Positions 31,992 through 36,588 of a stretch of 36,588 nt of DNA are shown here, in pieces (the stretch's first letter is position 1; each line of letters opens with the position of its first letter). Both the position numbers and the translations under genes were made by a program. This stretch comes from Acrasis kona (lineage: Eukaryota; Heterolobosea; Eutetramitea; Acrasida; Acrasidae): positions 1-36,588 of the forward strand of contig JAOPGA020001417.1 of the NCBI GenBank assembly GCA_026419775.2, written 5' to 3'. A model generated the notes under the pieces. That model had not been told where the DNA came from. It saw only the letters and a list, made by a program, of their open reading frames with translations, and ran no database searches.

Positions 31992-32337
31992 TCAACACCC
32001 TGATCTTGTTTATTGTAAAAAAAAATTAGAACGGAGTTACACGTCCGTTCTCATGTTTGAACTGTGAAGAACGAGGTAGGATGGAATTTGAACGAAGTAT
32101 GAGTATGCACCATTTTTCACACACGACGAAACAAAAACATAATTTAAGCAATACAAACGTGAGAACAACATTTCGGTGGGTTCTCCAATAATTGAATCGA
32201 TATACAAATGGAAAGGGTTATTTGAACTTGCAATATCTTAGTCAAATATTTATATATAGCGGCCGGAACAGAAAAATTGAAAATTCAACAACTAACATTC
32301 ATACGATGAAGATTTCCGTTAGCAGCTTGTCCTTAGG
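31992..32337. promoter_or_regulatory. Upstream region with a TATA-like box
   Basis: Intergenic DNA between the strumpellin start and a small plus-strand frame. TATTTATATATAG near 32248-32260 looks like a TATA box, with GCGGCCGG right after it, about 45 bp before ATG 32305. No gene is seen in 31992-32300. Confidence 0.3.
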
Positions 32338-32466
32338 ATGTGCTTCATCGACTTGCAATCAACAAGACACGATGACATCATTATATATGTCTTGACCATT
32401 GTATTTGGTTCCTTCTTTATCATTTGCGTGTTATTTATTATTGGTGTGTGTAGCAGATTGCATTAG
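32338..32466 (+). CDS. Possible small single-span membrane protein
   Basis: A 42-codon frame from ATG 32338: a polar start (MCFIDLQSTRHDD) and one strong membrane segment (YVLTIVFGSFFIICVLFIIGV). A frame opening at ATG 32305 (MKISVSSLSLGCASS) precedes it, and a third frame continues the membrane segment into a basic stretch (CVADCIRRKRAKVSRLDMYV, to about 32515). The three together look like one short type I/III membrane protein broken by small indels or unplaced introns. A TATA-like box lies upstream. No family recognised. DNA from about 32520 to 32909 shows no gene. Confidence 0.3.
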   Translation: MCFIDLQSTRHDDIIIYVLTIVFGSFFIICVLFIIGVCSRLH

Positions 32467-33463
32467 GAGAAAAAGAGCTAAGGTTTCAAGATTGGACATG
32501 TATGTGGTATCTTGATGTTCAAAAATTGTACAAACATATTTAAATAAAATAAATTTTGATTCATTTCAGAGGGAATCTTGTAAAATTAATTAAATGCATT
32601 CTGAATGAAGGTGAAGTCATGATTTTGTAGAATTAAACATGAAAAGTCCAAACGAGTAGTCAATGACGAACCGTCCTCACATAAAATGAAAATAACCAAT
32701 TTGTTATTATAATCTCAATTTGAAATTTTATCTCAATTCTGTTAAGTTGGCTGGTAATCTCGAGCAGCATATCTTTAATAATCTCAAATCCTTGTAACAC
32801 ATAGAAATGGCATCCTGTAAATCTAGCAGTTGCTTTTAATAATACATTAGACTATCTTATAATCAAACGATGGCGATATGGCCGAGTTTAGAAACGATAT
32901 TGGTCTAATTTCTAATCAGAGGAATTTTTGGTGTGGTGAAATCAACCAAAAAAAATGGTTGAAAAATACCAGTTCCAAAATTACTGGTTAAAATCACCAC
33001 TTTTCACCACAACAAGTTTCGATTTAACTGAGTCCGAGAGACACAAGACGACAAGATTGGTAGTTAAAATTCACAACAAGAGCAACAGTGATATAAAACA
33101 ATAAACACAATAATCTTTAATAAAATATATACATACTCTCATTAGCTCGCTCAATAACAAAAGATAAAATTATATCATTGCCTTATGAATGCAGCAGTTT
33201 TCTTGAACAATTATACCAGTACATACAACAGGCAATAGGGCATATATTCGCTATAGAACTCTTATTTTGATCTACATGCCGCTACTAACACTCCGACAGC
33301 AGAAGTATGATCTTGATTCTGCAACATCATCTTGTGAAAAACCTCGTTCATGACAGTAATGATGATTTATTACTTCAGAACTGACTTATACGACTTGCTC
33401 CCATTGGAATGCGGCTTTAATCCTGGTGTAAATATTGAGGGATGCGGCTTCAAACGCCTTGTT

Positions 33464-33945
33464 TTAAATATTATTATCCAAATTGTTGCACTTGTCAATT
33501 GTATCTCTAGTTTCCAATTTGCACTTTAGCAAACGTATTGTGGCTGATCTCTTAATCTTGACAATCAGACCAGCACATTTCTCAGAAATTTTTGAAACAT
33601 CTCTTTTACATTCCAATAGCATCCTCTGAACATTGAAAGGAGAGAAAAATCTATGCGCGCCATCCCTCATCAAATCTTTTACAAAAGTAAATCTGTCCTC
33701 TTTCTTTACATCCACCATTTCTCAATAATTAACACCCCGATATTTTCTATTTGTTGGTCTTGTACGGATTTGGTAGCAGAGGTTGTTTTGTTTAAATTCT
33801 CATCTCCTCGCTCTTCTAAATTCCACACTCTCCTAAATTGCTTGTTTACCCGACCCTTCAATCTTATTGAAAATCAACGTCAAAGCATTTCGTGTACCAT
33901 TAATCAATTCTTTTGTCACATTGTATACGAATTGAATTCGTTACA
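33464..33945 (-). pseudogene. Broken gene inside the inverted-repeat element
   Basis: An intact 84-codon frame (33718-33464) starts MVDVKKEDRFTFVKDLMRD and includes FSPFNVQRMLLECKRDVSK and SEKCAGLIVKIKRSATIRLL. Upstream on the same strand the other frames read gene-like: VYNVTKELINGTRNALTLIF and NKIEGSGKQ in one, then FRRVWNLEERGDENLNKTTS and VQDQQIENIGVLIIE in another, directly abutting the intact frame. They look like one protein of about 165 residues, charged and helical, cut by two one-base frame changes. No family recognised. It may be a remnant of the element's own gene or a captured host gene. Confidence 0.4.
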
Positions 33946-33960
33946 TACTGCGTATTGACG

Positions 33961-34953
33961 CTCTGCCTCTACTGCATATTTGATTCCGAATAAGAAAAAC
34001 GTATGAATGCGAATCTAATAACTGCTTGTTTGGTTGAAATATGTACCGCAACGCATTCAATTGGTTTGCTCTTTCTCTTTTTCTTTCTTTCACAAAGGGA
34101 TACGCTTTGGATGTGAGTGGATGTGGATTTATTTATAAGAAAACTATTAAATGACCCATACAAAGTGCACTCCTTCAATTGCAAATAGGGAAACACAGGG
34201 CAAAGAATGTTATACAATCATCATAATTATAAATATTGTAATTAGACAGCCAATGAATTCATTAGTTATTTATAAATAAACTACTGTAAAATTAAAACAA
34301 ATTCGAATGTATGAACCAAGTAGACCATAGCCGAACTATGGGCATCGTAGGAAAAATACTTTACCTATGTAGAAGATACGGCCTTTAAAAAACAGTGATT
34401 GTGTTCAATTGACTTAATTAAAGACAGAAATCTGCTATCAAGCTGAGCCTATAATTAGTAAGAGTATGCTTTACATGGGTGTCTAACTTCTAGAGACGAA
34501 TGAAGGGTCCAGTGAGGACGATAGTCAAAATAGAAATTGAATTAGGTTTATGCTAATTAAAAAAGGATGTACGCAGAGCAGAGTTAAAATGATAGAGAAC
34601 ACATAACCTAAAGGTAAACTTTTGAATCAAAAAGCAAACTAACATCCTGCAGTTATCAAAGATAGTTATTGCTGTATTACGGTGCGAACCAAGTAAGGCA
34701 GCTTGTAAAAGGTGCGATCCTACAACAGGAAATATAAGAGATCAACTGATAGTGTAAAAACCAAGTTTGTAAGCCACTCAACATGCTTCGCACTTGTTAA
34801 CAGGTAAGTATAAACGTGTTACAACATTAACACTTCACAGAAACTCCCAAGTTAACCAAGGTCAGGAAGTAAAAGGCAAAGCCCAGTTCAAGATTGCACT
34901 CTTAAGAACTTCAACTTTTATGATGTACCCGTATTACATCAAAAGATAACGTC
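33961..34953. other. Interior of the element, no recognised gene
   Basis: About 1 kb of AT-rich DNA with only short frames. TCTTTCTCTTTTTCTTTCTTTC at 34070-34091 is a pyrimidine tract. I see no transposase motif, tRNA or microsatellite of note. Confidence 0.4.
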
Positions 34954-35055
34954 ATGGAGGAGTTACTCACAAATGCCGGTATCGACGCGAAAGCATTGGT
35001 CAAGATCCTTGCAGTCTGCAAGAAGCGTGATGAACCGAACAGTAACTCTGAATAA
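34954..35055 (+). CDS. Possible 33-residue peptide in the element
   Basis: ATG 34954 opens MEELLTNAGIDAKALVKIL, then AVCKKRDEPNSNSE and a stop. Composition is coding-like and could be a C-terminal remnant of a longer protein, because the frame is open upstream of the ATG. Nothing more can be said. Confidence 0.22.
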   Translation: MEELLTNAGIDAKALVKILAVCKKRDEPNSNSE

Positions 35056-35319
35056 AAACTCTTAATATCAATTTGATGTAATTTAATGTGTACAATAACA
35101 ACCTTGCTCTTGAACCTATCGCCCGTATTTTGAACCTGTTCGATAAACCAGTTTGCAAAACCGGTGTATGCAACCGATTTCACTAGTGGTGTTTTTCACT
35201 TTTTGGATAAAAAAATAACCGGTGTTCACTACCAGTTTTGCAGTTTTTTTGAAAAACCGGTTGAAAAATACCGAAAATTCCTCTGATTAGAACGATTGTC
35301 GATAAAACTTCATTACAAA

Positions 35320-36358
35320 ATGGCGGCCTCAGTGGAGATGGTTGATGAATGTATTTTGACGCTTTTCAAGAGCAATGATGACACAATAATCAACCAAGCG
35401 TTAAGTTCACTAGAACACAAAGTGCTTTCGCCTGATTGGAACGACGACGAATCTCTAAACTATACAAATTCAATATCAACACTGATCGCTACGCTAACAA
35501 GGAACAAGCAAAATAGTCAAATCGTTGCACCATGTTTAAGAATCATACGCAGGATACTATGGCACGAGTGCAATCAAATCTTGTTCGTGGAAAAAGATGG
35601 AATGAAGGTCCTGTTATCAATCATTATGAACACAGATGACCTCCAAGTATTGGAGGCAGCCTTTTTATTGCTCTGCCAATGCTACATTGAACGACACAAA
35701 TCAATACCTAGCCATAGAGTATAATCCCATCAGGCACACGATACAAGCCCTCGATAGATTGATCGAAAGTGAAAAAGTCACCATCGCAGCGATCAACTTT
35801 TTGTGGAATTTGTCGATGAATGCAACGCTCAATCAACAAATCACACAAGAGACGGACAAAATCTTGCAGTTGACCATACTCAAGTACCCCAACGACGAGC
35901 AAGTACAAATCGCAGGGGTCAACCTCCTGGCAGACATCATCTCCTGCGACAAATCAATACAAAACAAGACGGCATCGGCAATAACCGCCACAATGCAAAG
36001 AATAAAGAGTCAAGAATTACAAGTCTGTTGCATTCGGTTCATGTGGAATTTATCACAAGAACAAGGAGGCCACAGCAAAATGATCGTGGGACAACCACAA
36101 ATCATACAACTCATCGTGGACCGCATGGACCAGTACAGATCCAATGTGGAACTGCAACAATGCGCACTGAGCGCCCTGGCATGCGCGACCACTCTGACGG
36201 TGAATTGCGAAGTGCTGCGCGAGTGCAAAAATTCGATCGGCGTGATCAAATCGGTGGCCATGATTCACATCAAGCACTCGGAAATTTCAGAATTGTGCGA
36301 ATTATTGATTCGAAGAATCAACCAAGTGGTCACAAGGTATTACACGTCGTTAATATAA
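35320..36358 (+). CDS. Armadillo/HEAT-type repeat protein, frameshifted near 35676
   Basis: Starts at ATG 35320 in a good context (AAAATGGCGGCC). About 345 residues of repeating helix pairs: CLRIIRRILWHECNQILFV, LQVLEAAFLLLCQ, VTIAAINFLWNLSMNATLNQ, VQIAGVNLLADIISCDKSIQ, QVCCIRFMWNLSQEQGGHSK and ELQQCALSALACATTLT. This is typical of armadillo folds that act as protein-binding scaffolds; no specific family recognised. The frame moves by one base between LLLCQ and ATLNDTNQYLAIEYN (about 35675-35690), where both frames are clearly coding, so a one-base indel in the sequence is likely. It begins 27 bp outside the right end of the inverted-repeat element and ends 8 bp before the convergent gene's stop. 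Confidence 0.72.
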
Positions 36359-36366
36359 ACATTTAT

Positions 36367-36588
36367 TCAACCAAAAACGCTCTTCCAAATCATCGACTCT
36401 CTTGCATTCCTCGGAGTGGTCTTTTTTAATTTGATGGATTGTATCAGATCAGGGGTGATTTCGTTCTTTGGTTCCTCTTCGAATCGCTCCATGGGCTGTG
36501 CGGATGGCTTGAACGGCTTGAACGCGCTCGTCTTTTCNTTGTTGTGATTGTCGATCGAATTTGATTTGTTCGCTCAGGTACTCTTGTT
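36367..36588 (-). CDS. 3' end of an unrecognised minus-strand gene
   Basis: The C-terminal part of a gene running off the right edge. The last residues read AFKPFKPSAQPMERFEEEP, NEITPDLIQSIKLKKTTPR and ESMIWKSVFG, then TGA at 36367-36369. Upstream of the undetermined base near 36538 the reading frame is a different one (QEYLSEQIKFDRQSQQ), so the base call there hides an indel. The sequence is charged and probably helical or disordered; no family recognised. It is convergent with the armadillo-type gene, 8 bp apart. Confidence 0.55.

Larger units (their letters stand above)
32910..35292. mobile_element. 2.4-kb element with terminal and subterminal inverted repeats
   Basis: The left end reads TTCTAATCAGAGGAATTTT (32910-32928) and the right end (35274-35292) is its exact reverse complement; the match continues to GGT with one mismatch (C for T). 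A 14-mer GGTTGAAAAATACC occurs in direct orientation near both ends (32957-32970 and 35259-35272). The left end folds on itself (GTGGTGAAA at 32933 with TTTCACCAC at 33002), and the right end holds many ACCGGT-type subterminal motifs (35150-35265). A TA dinucleotide lies symmetrically within both ends, which would fit a TA target duplication, but no longer duplication is visible. No transposase is recognised, so it looks non-autonomous or decayed. Confidence 0.6.

Noticed and set aside
16980-36000. Programmed frameshifting of the Euplotes type
   Set aside because: Shifts occur in both directions and at varied sequences, not at a consistent slippery stop-codon motif; other long genes have none.
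1-36588. CRISPR arrays, bacterial operons or ribosome binding sites
   Set aside because: The window is intron-containing eukaryotic DNA; no spaced direct repeats were seen.

Overview
This is nuclear DNA from a free-living unicellular eukaryote. Genes lie on both strands at about one per 1.7 kb, most conserved ones are interrupted by very short GT-AG introns (typically 33-44 nt), and many neighbours are separated by only tens of bases. The families (dynein light chain LC8, WASH-complex strumpellin, COMMD5, DDI1, WDR31, C11orf65/MFI, a DOCK-type regulator, a RasGEF module) are broadly eukaryotic. The pair of cilium/flagellum-linked families suggests a lineage that can make flagella. A heterolobosean-like amoeboflagellate is my best guess, with low confidence. 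The standard genetic code fits: TAA, TAG and TGA all act as stops.

Layout. 1-2.2 kb: a secreted GH42-type beta-galactosidase (minus, runs off the left edge), with a small foldback element behind its promoter. 2.7-3.4 kb: COMMD5 (minus). 3.7-9.9 kb: a seven-exon, about 2000-residue protein joining a DOCK N-terminus and DHR-1 (C2) domain to a REM + CDC25 RasGEF module (plus). 10-10.8 kb: an acidic protein of unknown function. 11-11.5 kb: a possible membrane protein. 11.8 kb: LC8. 12.1-13.1 kb: an alpha/beta hydrolase with a complete catalytic triad. 13.5-14 kb: an unrecognised membrane-protein gene with frame breaks. 14.1-14.9 kb: a longin/roadblock-like protein. 15-16.2 kb: DDI1. 16.3-18 kb: C11orf65/MFI homologue (minus), head to head at 40 bp with a WDR31 homologue (plus, 18.05-19.2 kb). 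19.2-20.4 kb: NT-C2 protein. 20.5-22 kb: two small proteins and a GNAT acetyltransferase with a C-terminal membrane anchor.

22.1-26 kb is the first accessory stretch: a cysteine-rich zinc-finger gene followed after 6 nt by a DDE_Tnp_4 (Harbinger/HARBI1-like) transposase with an intact DDE triad, then a broken MAN1/Src1-type membrane protein and gene-poor DNA. 26-31.99 kb returns to housekeeping genes: a tandem thioredoxin-fold GST-N protein, an RCC1-repeat protein and WASHC5/strumpellin. 32-35.3 kb is the second accessory stretch, mostly a 2.4 kb segment bounded by terminal inverted repeats (32910-35292) that carries a broken gene. The window ends with an armadillo-type protein and the 3' end of a convergent minus-strand gene.

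Several conserved genes carry single-base frame breaks (MFI, MAN1-like, RCC1, strumpellin, armadillo protein), and two isolated undetermined bases occur at 26029 and about 36538. I read most of the breaks as assembly indels, except perhaps in the accessory stretches. Functionally, COMMD5 and strumpellin belong to two complexes (CCC and WASH) that cooperate on endosomes, and WDR31, MFI and LC8 point to cilium/flagellum biology. The most unusual gene is the DOCK-RasGEF hybrid.
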